A program made the position numbers and the translations under genes. From assembly GCA_937983055.1 (NCBI GenBank), contig CALJLA010000086.1:1-13385 (forward strand): 13,385 nucleotides of DNA. The letters run 5' to 3'. Each line of letters starts with the position of its first letter. The stretch's first letter is position 1. Shown here in pieces: positions 7,247-13,385 of this stretch. Below the pieces are notes generated by a model. It was not told the DNA's origin. It did not search any database and was given only the letters and a program-made list of their open reading frames with translations. The stretch comes from an uncultured Pseudomonadota bacterium (GTDB lineage Bacteria > Pseudomonadota > Gammaproteobacteria > Burkholderiales > Eutrophovitaceae).

Positions 7247-7252
7247 ATTATA
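7247..7252 (-). promoter_or_regulatory. Candidate -10 box (TATAAT) for metXW
   Basis: TATAAT reads on the minus strand at 7252-7247, in the 43-bp gap between lptE and metX. Transcription would start near 7240, about 20 bases before the metX ATG. No good -35 is present at 16-18 bases (the sequence there is near CTGCCG, inside the lptE 3' end). It could let metXW be transcribed apart from leuS-lptE. There is no room for a SAM riboswitch in this gap. Confidence 0.45.
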
Positions 7253-7262
7253 GCCACCCGGC

Positions 7263-7760
7263 TCAGACCGGCAGCCGCAGCGTGGACAGCCTGCGCAGCA
7301 TCTGCTGCACGGCATCGGCCTTCATGTCTTCGAAGAGCAGCTGCTCTTCCGACTCCTTGGCGAGCACCTGGGTGTCGTCGTAGGTCAGGTCGCGGTTGAG
7401 CGTGATCTCCGAGGGCGGCACCAGGTCCTGGCCCTTGGGGTTGGTCAGCCGGTAGGCCACCCGGTAGCGCAACTGGAATTCACGCACCTTGCCGGCGCTC
7501 GACAGCGACAGGATCTGCTTTTCCTGGCGCTCGCTGACGATGCGCAGGCGCACCTGCGCGTGCTGCGGCACGTCCACCACCTTGGCCTCGCTGCCGGTGC
7601 GGATGGCGCGGCGCAACTCGGCGGCGAACAGCGAGAAGCCGTCGGACTCGACGTAGATGCTCTCGAACGGCAGGTCGGCCTGGCCGCGAAGCTGGAAGCC
7701 GCAGCCGCCCGTGGCAAGCGCCGCGGCGAACAGAACCAGCCCGACCAGCGGCGCACGCAT
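7263..7760 (-). CDS. lptE: LPS-assembly lipoprotein LptE
   Basis: LptE is the outer-membrane lipoprotein that plugs the LptD barrel and helps insert lipopolysaccharide into the outer leaflet. It has 165 residues. A signal peptide with a hydrophobic core at 5-17 leads to Cys20, the probable lipidated residue, followed by the family hallmark CGFQLRG (20-26). The rest fits the LptE fold: ESIYVESD (33-40), then alternating strands with VRLRIVSERQEKQILSLSS and the C-terminal helix ESEEQLLFEDMKADAVQQML. The lipobox A-T-G-G-C is slightly atypical, with Thr rather than Leu/Val at -3. The start was put at the ATG at 7760, 2 bp after the leuS stop; a GTG at 7766 overlapping that stop as GTGA is an alternative. 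It is probably co-transcribed with leuS. The usual next gene, holA, is absent here. Confidence 0.93.
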   Translation of the reverse strand: MRAPLVGLVLFAAALATGGCGFQLRGQADLPFESIYVESDGFSLFAAELRRAIRTGSEAKVVDVPQHAQVRLRIVSERQEKQILSLSSAGKVREFQLRYRVAYRLTNPKGQDLVPPSEITLNRDLTYDDTQVLAKESEEQLLFEDMKADAVQQMLRRLSTLRLPV

Positions 7761-7762
7761 GC

Positions 7763-10354
7763 TCACACCACCACGTTGACGAGCCGGCCGGGCACGACCA
7801 CCGTCTTCTTCACCTGCTGTCCCTCGATATGCCTCTGCACGTTCGAATTGGACAGCGCGATGCGCTCGATGGTGCTGCGATCGGCATCGGCCGCTACCCG
7901 GATGCTGCCGCGCAGCTTGCCGTTGACCTGGACCATGAGCTCGATCTCGTCCTGCACCAGGGCGGCCTCGTCCACTGCCGGCCAGTCGGCCTCCAGCAGT
8001 TCTTCGCCGAAGCCGAGCTCGCGCCACAATGCCTGGGTCGCGTGCGGCACGATCGGGTAGAGCACCCGCAGCAGGATGCCCATGCCTTCGCGCTGGAGCG
8101 CCGCGCGCGCCGGCGCGGGCGCATTCAGCACCGCGTCGGACTCGAGCAGGTTCAGCATCTTCATCCCGGCCGAGGCGACGGTGTTGAACTGCCGGCGCTG
8201 GTAGTCGAAGTTGGCCTGCTTCAGCAGCAGGTGCAGTTCCCTGCGCGCCGGCTTCAGCGCGTCCGCGCGGCCGGCGCCCGCCGACGCAATCGCCGCCTGA
8301 TGGTCGGCGGCGTATTTCCACAGGCGGCGCAGGAATCGATACGCGCCTTCCACGCCGTCGTCGTTCCAGGCCAGGGTGTCTTCCGGCGGGCTGGTGAACA
8401 TCATGAAGAATCGCGCGGTGTCGGCGCCGTACTGGTCGATCAGCGCCTGCGGGTCGACGCCGTTGTTCTTCGACTTCGACATCGTGCGCACGCCCTCGGA
8501 CTCCACCGGCCGGCCGTCGGCGCGCAGCACCGCGGACACGCGGCGGCCCTGCTCGTCGGTCTGGATGTCGACGTCGGCCGGGTTGAAGTACACCACGCGC
8601 CCGGATTCGGTTTTCCGCGAGAAGATCTCGTTCAGCACCATGCCCTGGGTGAGCAGCCGCTCGAACGGCTCGTCGATCGCCACCAGGCCGAGGTCGCGCA
8701 TCACCTTGGTCCAGAACCGCGAATACAAGAGGTGAAGAATGGCATGCTCGATGCCGCCGATGTACTGGTCCACCGGCAGCCAGTATTTCACCCGCTCGTC
8801 GACCATTGCGCGATCGTTGTCGGCGCAGGCATAGCGCAGGAAATACCAGGACGAGTCTACGAAGGTGTCCATGGTGTCGGTTTCGCGCTGGGCGCGGCCG
8901 CCGCACTTCGGACAGGCGGCGTCGAGAAAATCCGGCCGTTTCCTGAGCGGGTTGCCGGAGCCGTCCGGCACGCAATCTTCCGGCAGCACCACCGGCAGAT
9001 CCCTGTCCGGCACCGGCACGTCGCCGCAGCCCGGGCAATGGATGATCGGCACCGGCGTGCCCCAGTAGCGCTGGCGGGAAATGCCCCAGTCGCGCAGTCG
9101 CCACTGCACCTGCTTCTCGCCCAGCCCCTTGGCCTTCAGGTCGGCGGCAATGGCGTCGACCGCCGCCGCATAGTCGAGCCCGTCGTATCTGCCGGAGTTC
9201 ACGCAGCGCCCGTAATCGGCGTACCACGCCTGCCAGGCGTCAGTGGAATACGCTCGGCCCTCGACGTCGATCACCGGCTTGATCTTCAGGCCGTACTTTC
9301 CGGCGAAGGCGAAATCGCGCTCGTCATGCGCCGGCACCCCCATTACCGCGCCTTCGCCGTAGCTCATCAGCACGTAGTTGCCGACCCACACCTCGATCTT
9401 CTCGCCGGTCAGCGGATGCTCGACGAACAGGCCGGTCGGCATGCCCTTCTTTTCCATGGTGGCGAGGTCGGCCTCCATCACGCTGCCGTGTTTGCATTCC
9501 TCGACGAAGGCGGCCAGCTGCGGATTGGATTTCGCGGCATGCTCGGCCAGGGGATGCTCCGCCGCCACCGCGCAGAAAGTCGTGCCCATCAGCGTGTCGG
9601 CGCGGGTAGTGAACACCTTGAGCAGCCGCCGCTCGCCCGCCAGCGTGTACGGGAAAGCGATGTTCACCCCCTCGCTCTTGCCGATCCAGTTGGCCTGCAT
9701 GGTCTTGACCCGCTCGGGCCAGCCCGGCAGGCGATCGAGCGCCTCCAGCAGTTCCTGCGCATAGGCGGTGATGCGCATGTAGTACATCGGGATCTCGCGC
9801 TTTTCCACCAGCGCGCCGGTGCGCCAGCCGCGGCCGTCGATCACCTGCTCGTTGGCGAGCACGGTCTGGTCGACCGGGTCCCAGTTGACCGTGCCGGTGG
9901 TCTTGTACACCAGGCCCTTTTCCAGCATGCGCAGGAACAGCCACTGGTTCCAGCGGTAGTACTGCGGGCTGCAGGTGGCGAGCTCGCGCGACCAGTCGAT
10001 GGCGAAGCCCAGCGACTGCAGCTGCCGCTTCATGTAGGCGATGTTGTCGTAGGTCCACTTCGCCGGCGGCACGCCGTTCTGCATCGCGGCGTTCTCGGCG
10101 GGCAGGCCGAACGCGTCCCAGCCCATCGGCTGCAGCACGTTGTAGCCGTTCATGCGGTGATAACGGGTGAGCACGTCGCCGATGGTGTAGTTGCGCACGT
10201 GACCCATGTGCAGCTTGCCGGACGGGTATGGGAACATCGACAGGCAGTAGTACTTGGGCCGCCCCTCCCGTTCGACCGCACGAAAGGCCTGCTTGTCGGT
10301 CCAGGCTTTCTGCACCTGCGCCTCGATCTGCGCGGGGTGGTACTGACTTTCCAT
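7763..10354 (-). CDS. leuS: Leucyl-tRNA synthetase
   Basis: It is a class I aminoacyl-tRNA synthetase that charges tRNA(Leu) and edits misactivated residues. It has 863 residues (E. coli 860). The HIGH motif is HMGH at 49-52 within FPYPSGKLHMGHVRNYTIGD. The KMSKS motif appears as TMSKS at 624-628. The CP1 editing domain carries TTRADT (249-254) and GVPAHDERD (339-347), with D344 as the expected editing aspartate. Two cysteine pairs, C440/C443 and C481/C484, suggest a zinc-binding module in the leucine-specific region. The anticodon-binding domain and the C-terminal tRNA-elbow domain (ELMVQVNGKLRGS to the end) are complete. The start MESQYHPAQIEAQVQKAW is the standard N-terminus. A TATAAT box lies 31 bases upstream. 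lptE follows at 2 bp. Confidence 0.98.
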   Translation of the reverse strand: MESQYHPAQIEAQVQKAWTDKQAFRAVEREGRPKYYCLSMFPYPSGKLHMGHVRNYTIGDVLTRYHRMNGYNVLQPMGWDAFGLPAENAAMQNGVPPAKWTYDNIAYMKRQLQSLGFAIDWSRELATCSPQYYRWNQWLFLRMLEKGLVYKTTGTVNWDPVDQTVLANEQVIDGRGWRTGALVEKREIPMYYMRITAYAQELLEALDRLPGWPERVKTMQANWIGKSEGVNIAFPYTLAGERRLLKVFTTRADTLMGTTFCAVAAEHPLAEHAAKSNPQLAAFVEECKHGSVMEADLATMEKKGMPTGLFVEHPLTGEKIEVWVGNYVLMSYGEGAVMGVPAHDERDFAFAGKYGLKIKPVIDVEGRAYSTDAWQAWYADYGRCVNSGRYDGLDYAAAVDAIAADLKAKGLGEKQVQWRLRDWGISRQRYWGTPVPIIHCPGCGDVPVPDRDLPVVLPEDCVPDGSGNPLRKRPDFLDAACPKCGGRAQRETDTMDTFVDSSWYFLRYACADNDRAMVDERVKYWLPVDQYIGGIEHAILHLLYSRFWTKVMRDLGLVAIDEPFERLLTQGMVLNEIFSRKTESGRVVYFNPADVDIQTDEQGRRVSAVLRADGRPVESEGVRTMSKSKNNGVDPQALIDQYGADTARFFMMFTSPPEDTLAWNDDGVEGAYRFLRRLWKYAADHQAAIASAGAGRADALKPARRELHLLLKQANFDYQRRQFNTVASAGMKMLNLLESDAVLNAPAPARAALQREGMGILLRVLYPIVPHATQALWRELGFGEELLEADWPAVDEAALVQDEIELMVQVNGKLRGSIRVAADADRSTIERIALSNSNVQRHIEGQQVKKTVVVPGRLVNVVV

Positions 10355-10385
10355 CTCGGCGTCGTCTACACTGGAAAAGCTGCGG

Positions 10386-10415
10386 ATTATATCGCCCGTT
10401 TCGGCCGCGCCCGAA
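10386..10415 (-). promoter_or_regulatory. Probable leuS promoter
   Basis: On the minus strand a perfect TATAAT (10391-10386) is preceded, 18 bases upstream, by TTCGGG (10415-10410), a poor -35. The start of transcription would be near 10379, leaving a leader of about 25 bases before the leuS ATG at 10354. The leader is too short for a T-box or a peptide-type attenuator. A perfect 7-bp dyad (10415-10429, ATCCGCC-T-GGCGGAT) overlaps the upstream edge and might be an operator. Confidence 0.5.
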
Positions 10416-10460
10416 TCCGCCTGGCGGATGGCCTGCGTATATCACCCGACTTACGATCCC

Positions 10461-10465
10461 GAGGA
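10461..10465 (+). promoter_or_regulatory. Shine-Dalgarno site deciding the FecR-SPOR gene start
   Basis: GAGGA at 10461-10465 lies 7 bases before the ATG at 10473. It favours this start over the in-frame ATG at 10428, which would put 15 residues (MACVYHPTYDPEDAL) in front of a good signal peptide. Confidence 0.7.
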
Positions 10466-10472
10466 TGCCCTG

Positions 10473-11249
10473 ATGACAACCGCCCGATGGCTGTGCGTGC
10501 TGATTCTCGCGCTGGTGCCGCTGGCGCCAGCGGCCGCCGCCGAAGCGACGGTGGAGGCGGTGCAAAGCCCGGCCTGGGTCAACCGCGACGGCCTGCGTCT
10601 GCCGCTCAGCGCCGGCGCGGCGCTCAGCAACGGCGACGAAGTGGTCACCGGGGTGAACGCGCGGGCGCGCCTGCGGCTCGCGGATGGCAGCATAGTGAAG
10701 CTGGGCGAGAATGCCCGCCTGCGCATCGAGTCGCTCGACCTTGCCGCCGGCGCAAAGCGGCTGCTGCGCGGCACGCTCAGGGTGCTCGACGGCGCATTTC
10801 GGACGGCTCCTGGTCGCGGGGTGGTGGTGCGGATCGAGGGCGAGATCACGGTGACCCCGCGCGGCGCGGCGCCGCTGCCGATGCGCGACGCGCTCACCTT
10901 CTACCAGGCACCGCGGACCGGAGCCCCCAGCATCCAGCCGGTGCCGATGGACCTGCTGACCGAGTGGGCGCAGCAAACCGAGATTCAGCCCAATCGCGGG
11001 TCTTTGTCCACCAGCGGCCGCTGGACACTGTCGATCGCGCGTTTCGACAACCAGGACGACGCGCTCGCCCTGTACGACAGCCTGCGCCGCGACGGCTATC
11101 CCGCCCGCATCCGCCCCAAACCGGTCGCGGGCGGGCAGCGCTACCACGTGCGGCTCGAGGGTTTCGCCAGCCGCGCAGAGGCGGAGGCCCTGGGCGCGCG
11201 CATGCGCGAGATCTATCCGGGCGTGGCCCCTGAGCCGATGCGCCGCTGA
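10473..11249 (+). CDS. Secreted FecR-like protein with C-terminal SPOR domain
   Basis: It is a predicted exported, periplasmic protein that may bind peptidoglycan; its precise role is unknown. It has 258 residues. A signal peptide (1-23: positive start, hydrophobic 7-18, then APAAAA) probably ends at A22 or A23. Residues 45-105 look FecR-like: SAGAALSNGDEVVTGVNARA, then RLADGSIVKLGENARLRIESL and a LLRGTLRVLDGAFR stretch. A linker follows, then a SPOR domain (about 182-248): SGRWTLSIARFDNQDDALAL, DGYPARIRP and YHVRLEGFASRAEAEALGARM. SPOR domains bind glycan strands stripped of stem peptides, usually at the septum. Compared with FecR-SPOR relatives as I remember them, the segment holding a GIRGTD-like motif between about 119 and 122 seems to be missing. 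The gene is divergent from leuS (118-bp gap). It is not an anti-sigma FecR receptor partner: no sigma factor or TonB receptor is nearby. Confidence 0.82.
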   Translation: MTTARWLCVLILALVPLAPAAAAEATVEAVQSPAWVNRDGLRLPLSAGAALSNGDEVVTGVNARARLRLADGSIVKLGENARLRIESLDLAAGAKRLLRGTLRVLDGAFRTAPGRGVVVRIEGEITVTPRGAAPLPMRDALTFYQAPRTGAPSIQPVPMDLLTEWAQQTEIQPNRGSLSTSGRWTLSIARFDNQDDALALYDSLRRDGYPARIRPKPVAGGQRYHVRLEGFASRAEAEALGARMREIYPGVAPEPMRR

Positions 11250-11306
11250 GCGATCGGCGGCCTGCCCGGCGGCCGGATTTGCCGGCGCGGTTTCGTTGTA
11301 CCATCG

Positions 11307-11328
11307 GACGCGGCCAATCGGCCGTGTC
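11307..11328 (+). promoter_or_regulatory. Hairpin/dyad in the phosphoribulokinase leader
   Basis: GACGCGGCC (11307-11315) pairs with GGCCGTGTC (11320-11328) around an AATC loop: nine pairs, one of them G-U. It ends 19 bases before the prk ATG. There is no U-tract, so an intrinsic terminator is unlikely. It could be a leader stem affecting translation or stability, or a DNA dyad bound by a regulator. The 97-bp gap between the FecR-SPOR stop and the prk ATG also has a smaller stem (GCCGG/CCGGC, 11272-11286) and no gene. Confidence 0.4.
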
Positions 11329-11347
11329 ATCCCAGCCTTCCGCAATC

Positions 11348-12235
11348 ATGTCCGCCCGGCATCCGATCATTGCAGTGACCGGCTCGTCCGGCGCCGGTAC
11401 CACCACCGTGCGCCGCACCTTCGAAGCGCTGTTCGAGCGCGAAGGCATCATTGCGGCAATGATCGAGGGCGACAGCTTTCACAGGTACGAGCGCGATGTC
11501 ATGCAAAAACTGGTGGAGGCCTGGGAGCGGACCGCCGGCCGCGGCATCAGCCACTTCGGCCCGGAGGCGAACCTGCTCGAGGAACTGGAGGCGCTGTTTG
11601 CCGAATACGGCGAGCAGGGCAGCGGCCGCTCCCGCATTTACCTTCACAACGACGAGCGCGCGGCCCGCTACGGCCAGAAGGCCGGCACCTTCACCCAATG
11701 GAAACCCTTGCCGCAGCACACCGACCTGCTGTTCTACGAGGGCCTGCATGGCGGCGTCGTGACCGGCAGCGTCGACGTGGCAAGGCATGTCGACCTGCTG
11801 ATCGGCGTGACGCCGATCGTGAACCTGGAATGGATCCAGAAGATCCACCGCGACATGGGCATCCGCGGCTACACGATCGAGTCGATCAAGCGCACCATCC
11901 TGCGGCGCATGGACGATTATGTGCAGTACATCGTGCCGCAGTTCTCCCGCACGCACATCAATTTCCAGCGCGTGCCGACGGTGGATACGTCGAACCCCTT
12001 CGCGCCCTGCGAGGTGCCGGCACCGGAGGAAAGCTTCGTGGTGATCCGCTTTGCAAGCCTGGACAGCGCCGACATCGACAGCCTCGAGACAGTCATCGAG
12101 GGGGCGTTCCGGTCGCGCCCGGACACGCTGGTGGTGCCGGGCGACCGCAGCGACCTCGCGCTGCAGCTGATTCTGTCGCCGCGCATCCGCGAACTGGTGG
12201 AGCGCAGCAGACGGCTGAAGGAGGCGCCCGTATAA
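11348..12235 (+). CDS. prk: Phosphoribulokinase (class I, bacterial type)
   Basis: It phosphorylates ribulose 5-phosphate with ATP to ribulose 1,5-bisphosphate, the substrate of RuBisCO. It has 295 residues, about the size of the Rhodobacter enzyme. It aligns with that enzyme without offset at the residues I recall: P-loop GSSGAGTT (12-19), D42 (EGDSFHR), H45, R49, H100, E131 (FYEGLHGG), K165 and R168 (QKIHRD), R173, R186 and R187. VPQFSRTHINFQRVPTVDTS is highly conserved. R31, R234 and R257, linked in the Rhodobacter enzyme to NADH/AMP allostery, are also present. The start MSARHPIIAVTG was chosen over an upstream in-frame ATG at 11279 because it puts D42 and the P-loop at family positions; no clear Shine-Dalgarno sequence is seen. 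uvrD starts 28 bp downstream. No RuBisCO or other cbb gene is in the window, so an orphan PRK (as in enterobacterial prkB) is an alternative. Symbols used include prk, cbbP and prkB. Confidence 0.94.
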   Translation: MSARHPIIAVTGSSGAGTTTVRRTFEALFEREGIIAAMIEGDSFHRYERDVMQKLVEAWERTAGRGISHFGPEANLLEELEALFAEYGEQGSGRSRIYLHNDERAARYGQKAGTFTQWKPLPQHTDLLFYEGLHGGVVTGSVDVARHVDLLIGVTPIVNLEWIQKIHRDMGIRGYTIESIKRTILRRMDDYVQYIVPQFSRTHINFQRVPTVDTSNPFAPCEVPAPEESFVVIRFASLDSADIDSLETVIEGAFRSRPDTLVVPGDRSDLALQLILSPRIRELVERSRRLKEAPV

Positions 12236-12236
12236 T
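12231..12236 (+). promoter_or_regulatory. Candidate -10 box (TATAAT) for uvrD
   Basis: TATAAT at 12231-12236 overlaps the TAA stop of prk and lies 27 bases before the uvrD ATG. Transcription would start near 12243. No recognisable -35 occurs 16-18 bases upstream (sequence near CAGACG), so it may be weak or need help. Confidence 0.4.
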
Positions 12237-12263
12237 TGCGGCCTGCCGTTGCCGCCCTGCCGC

Positions 12264-13385
12264 ATGTCGCCCATCCTCGAAGGTCTGAATCCCGAGCAAC
12301 TCGAAGCCGTCACGCTGCCGCATCAGTCCGCGCTGGTGCTTGCCGGCGCCGGCTCCGGCAAGACGCGGGTGCTCACCACCCGCATCGCCTGGCTCATCCA
12401 CACCGGGCAGACGAGCCCGATGTCGATTCTGGCGGTCACCTTTACCAACAAGGCGGCGCGCGAGATGCTGACGCGCATCTCCGCCATGCTGCCGATCAAT
12501 ACCCGCGGCATGTGGGTAGGGACATTTCACGGCCTGTGCAACCGCATCCTGCGGGCTCACCACCGCGAGGCCGGGCTGCCGCAGACCTTCCAGATTCTCG
12601 ACAGCGCAGACCAGCTCTCGGTGATAAAGCGGGTAATGAAGGGCCTGGGCGTCGACGACGAGAAGTATCCGCCGCGCCAGGCCCAGTACTTCATCAACTC
12701 CGCCAAGGAGCAGGGCCTGCGCGCCCCGCAGGTCGAGGTGCTGGACGAGTTTTCCCGGCGGCTCAACGACGTGTATCAGGCCTACGACGCGCAGTGCCAG
12801 CGCGAGGGCGTGGTCGATTTCGCCGAACTGCTGCTGCGCTGTTTCGAGCTGCTGCAGAAGAACGAGACGCTGCGCCGGCACTACCAGGCGCGTTTCCGGC
12901 ACATCCTGGTGGACGAGTTCCAGGACACCAACCGGCTGCAGTACCTGTGGCTGCGCCTGCTCGCCGGCGACGGCAACGCCATCTTCGCGGTGGGCGACGA
13001 CGACCAGTCGATCTACGCCTTCCGCGGCGCGCGCACCGGCAACATGCTCGACTTCGAGCGCGACTTCGCGGTCGAGAAAGTGATCAAGCTCGAGCAGAAT
13101 TACCGCAGCCACGGCAACATCCTGGATGCCGCCAACGCGCTCATCCGCCACAACCGTTCGCGGCTGGGCAAGAACCTGTGGACATCCGAAGGCAAGGGCG
13201 AGCCGCTGCGGCTGTTCGAGGCGTCGACCGATATCGAGGAGGCGGCGTACATTCTCGACGAGGTACGCGCCCTGCGAAGCGAAGGCGTAGCGCTGTCGGA
13301 CATGGCGCTGCTGTATCGCTCGAACGCGCAGTCGCGGTCCCTCGAGCACGCGCTTTTCACCGCCGGCATTGCCTACCGGGTGTAC
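12264..13385 (+). CDS. uvrD: DNA helicase II UvrD, N-terminal part (3' end outside window)
   Basis: It is an SF1A 3'-5' DNA helicase of nucleotide excision and mismatch repair that unwinds the incised strand. The frame is open for 374 codons to the window edge, roughly half of a typical 720-residue protein. Visible motifs are the Q-motif region LNPEQLEAV (8-16), Walker A GAGSGKT (28-34), motif Ia VTFTNKAAREM, motif Ib MWVGTFHGLCNR, Walker B DEFQD (217-221), motif III VGDDDQSIYAFRGA and motif IV EQNYRSHGNI. The segments PPRQAQYFINSAKEQGLR and VDFAELLLR favour UvrD over Rep or PcrA. The start MSPILEGLNPEQLEAV is 28 bp after prk; no Shine-Dalgarno sequence is evident. Motifs V and VI and the C-terminal tail lie beyond the window. 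Confidence 0.95.
   Translation, partial: MSPILEGLNPEQLEAVTLPHQSALVLAGAGSGKTRVLTTRIAWLIHTGQTSPMSILAVTFTNKAAREMLTRISAMLPINTRGMWVGTFHGLCNRILRAHHREAGLPQTFQILDSADQLSVIKRVMKGLGVDDEKYPPRQAQYFINSAKEQGLRAPQVEVLDEFSRRLNDVYQAYDAQCQREGVVDFAELLLRCFELLQKNETLRRHYQARFRHILVDEFQDTNRLQYLWLRLLAGDGNAIFAVGDDDQSIYAFRGARTGNMLDFERDFAVEKVIKLEQNYRSHGNILDAANALIRHNRSRLGKNLWTSEGKGEPLRLFEASTDIEEAAYILDEVRALRSEGVALSDMALLYRSNAQSRSLEHALFTAGIAYRVY

Noticed and set aside
7220..7262. SAM riboswitch upstream of metX
   Set aside because: Only 43 bases separate lptE from metX, too short for any known SAM riboswitch together with an expression platform, and no conserved core is visible.
7220..7315. 32-residue N-terminal extension of MetX from an ATG at 7315
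   Set aside because: It would overlap the lptE 3' end and the TATAAT box, and the Cys/Arg-rich extension is unlike MetX. MPEGSVGTVAPQ at 7219 fits the family and has a ribosome site.
7761..9227. Long N-terminal extension of the lptE frame into leuS
   Set aside because: The frame stays open by chance. The signal peptide and CGFQLRG define the start at 7760.
7829..11233. 1134-codon plus-strand open frame opposite leuS and running into the FecR-SPOR gene
   Set aside because: It is antisense to leuS, His/Val/Gly/Arg-rich with no recognisable domain, and out of frame with the real downstream gene. Length alone is not evidence at this GC content.
11255..11274. Direct repeat CGGCGGCC (11255-11262 and 11267-11274) after the FecR-SPOR stop
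   Set aside because: It is short and fully GC in a GC-rich region, with no U-tract. Chance is sufficient.
11279..11347. Upstream in-frame ATG for phosphoribulokinase
   Set aside because: It would add 23 residues including the hairpin sequence. Starting at 11348 gives exact family numbering.

Overview
The window is a GC-rich (about two-thirds G+C by eye), densely packed piece of a bacterial chromosome carrying housekeeping genes. The proteins read as Betaproteobacteria: a GatCAB amidotransferase, a MetX-MetW pair, LeuS followed by LptE, a class I bacterial phosphoribulokinase and a UvrD helicase. Placement near Rhodocyclales, Nitrosomonadales or Burkholderiales is an inference from these proteins and from synteny; no rRNA or tRNA gene is present to fix it. 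I see no phage, transposase, CRISPR array, toxin-antitoxin or defence module.

Layout. (1) Positions 1-2644, plus strand: the 3' part of gatA, then a 177-bp inverted-repeat element, then gatB. Together with an off-window gatC they would make the tRNA-dependent amidotransferase. (2) Positions 2659-5496: pyrE (minus) meets gatB tail to tail across a 14-bp gap. Its start codon is only 3 bp from that of the divergent xth (exonuclease III). xth is followed 9 bp later by an ampG-like muropeptide permease. (3) Positions 5466-10354, minus strand: leuS, lptE, metX and metW read in that order with very tight junctions. metW overlaps the end of ampG by 31 bp tail to tail. (4) Positions 10473-13385, plus strand: a secreted FecR-SPOR protein, a complete phosphoribulokinase gene and the first half of uvrD.

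Functional threads. gatAB and leuS serve translation. metXW acylates homoserine for methionine synthesis and pyrE makes OMP for pyrimidines. xth and uvrD repair DNA. lptE, ampG and the FecR-SPOR protein work at the envelope (LPS export, peptidoglycan recycling, probable peptidoglycan binding). Phosphoribulokinase is the one metabolic surprise: it implies a Calvin cycle or an orphan PRK role, yet no other Calvin-cycle gene is nearby.

Regulation visible in the sequence. TATAAT occurs three times in the window, on either strand, each time 22-38 bases from the start codon of metX, leuS or uvrD. A TTGACG-N17-TAGATT promoter for pyrE lies inside the xth coding region. A strong hairpin sits in the phosphoribulokinase leader. 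I found no convincing undescribed system. The most unusual items are the repeat element splitting gatA from gatB, the isolated phosphoribulokinase, and a FecR-SPOR protein that seems to lack the central FecR segment.
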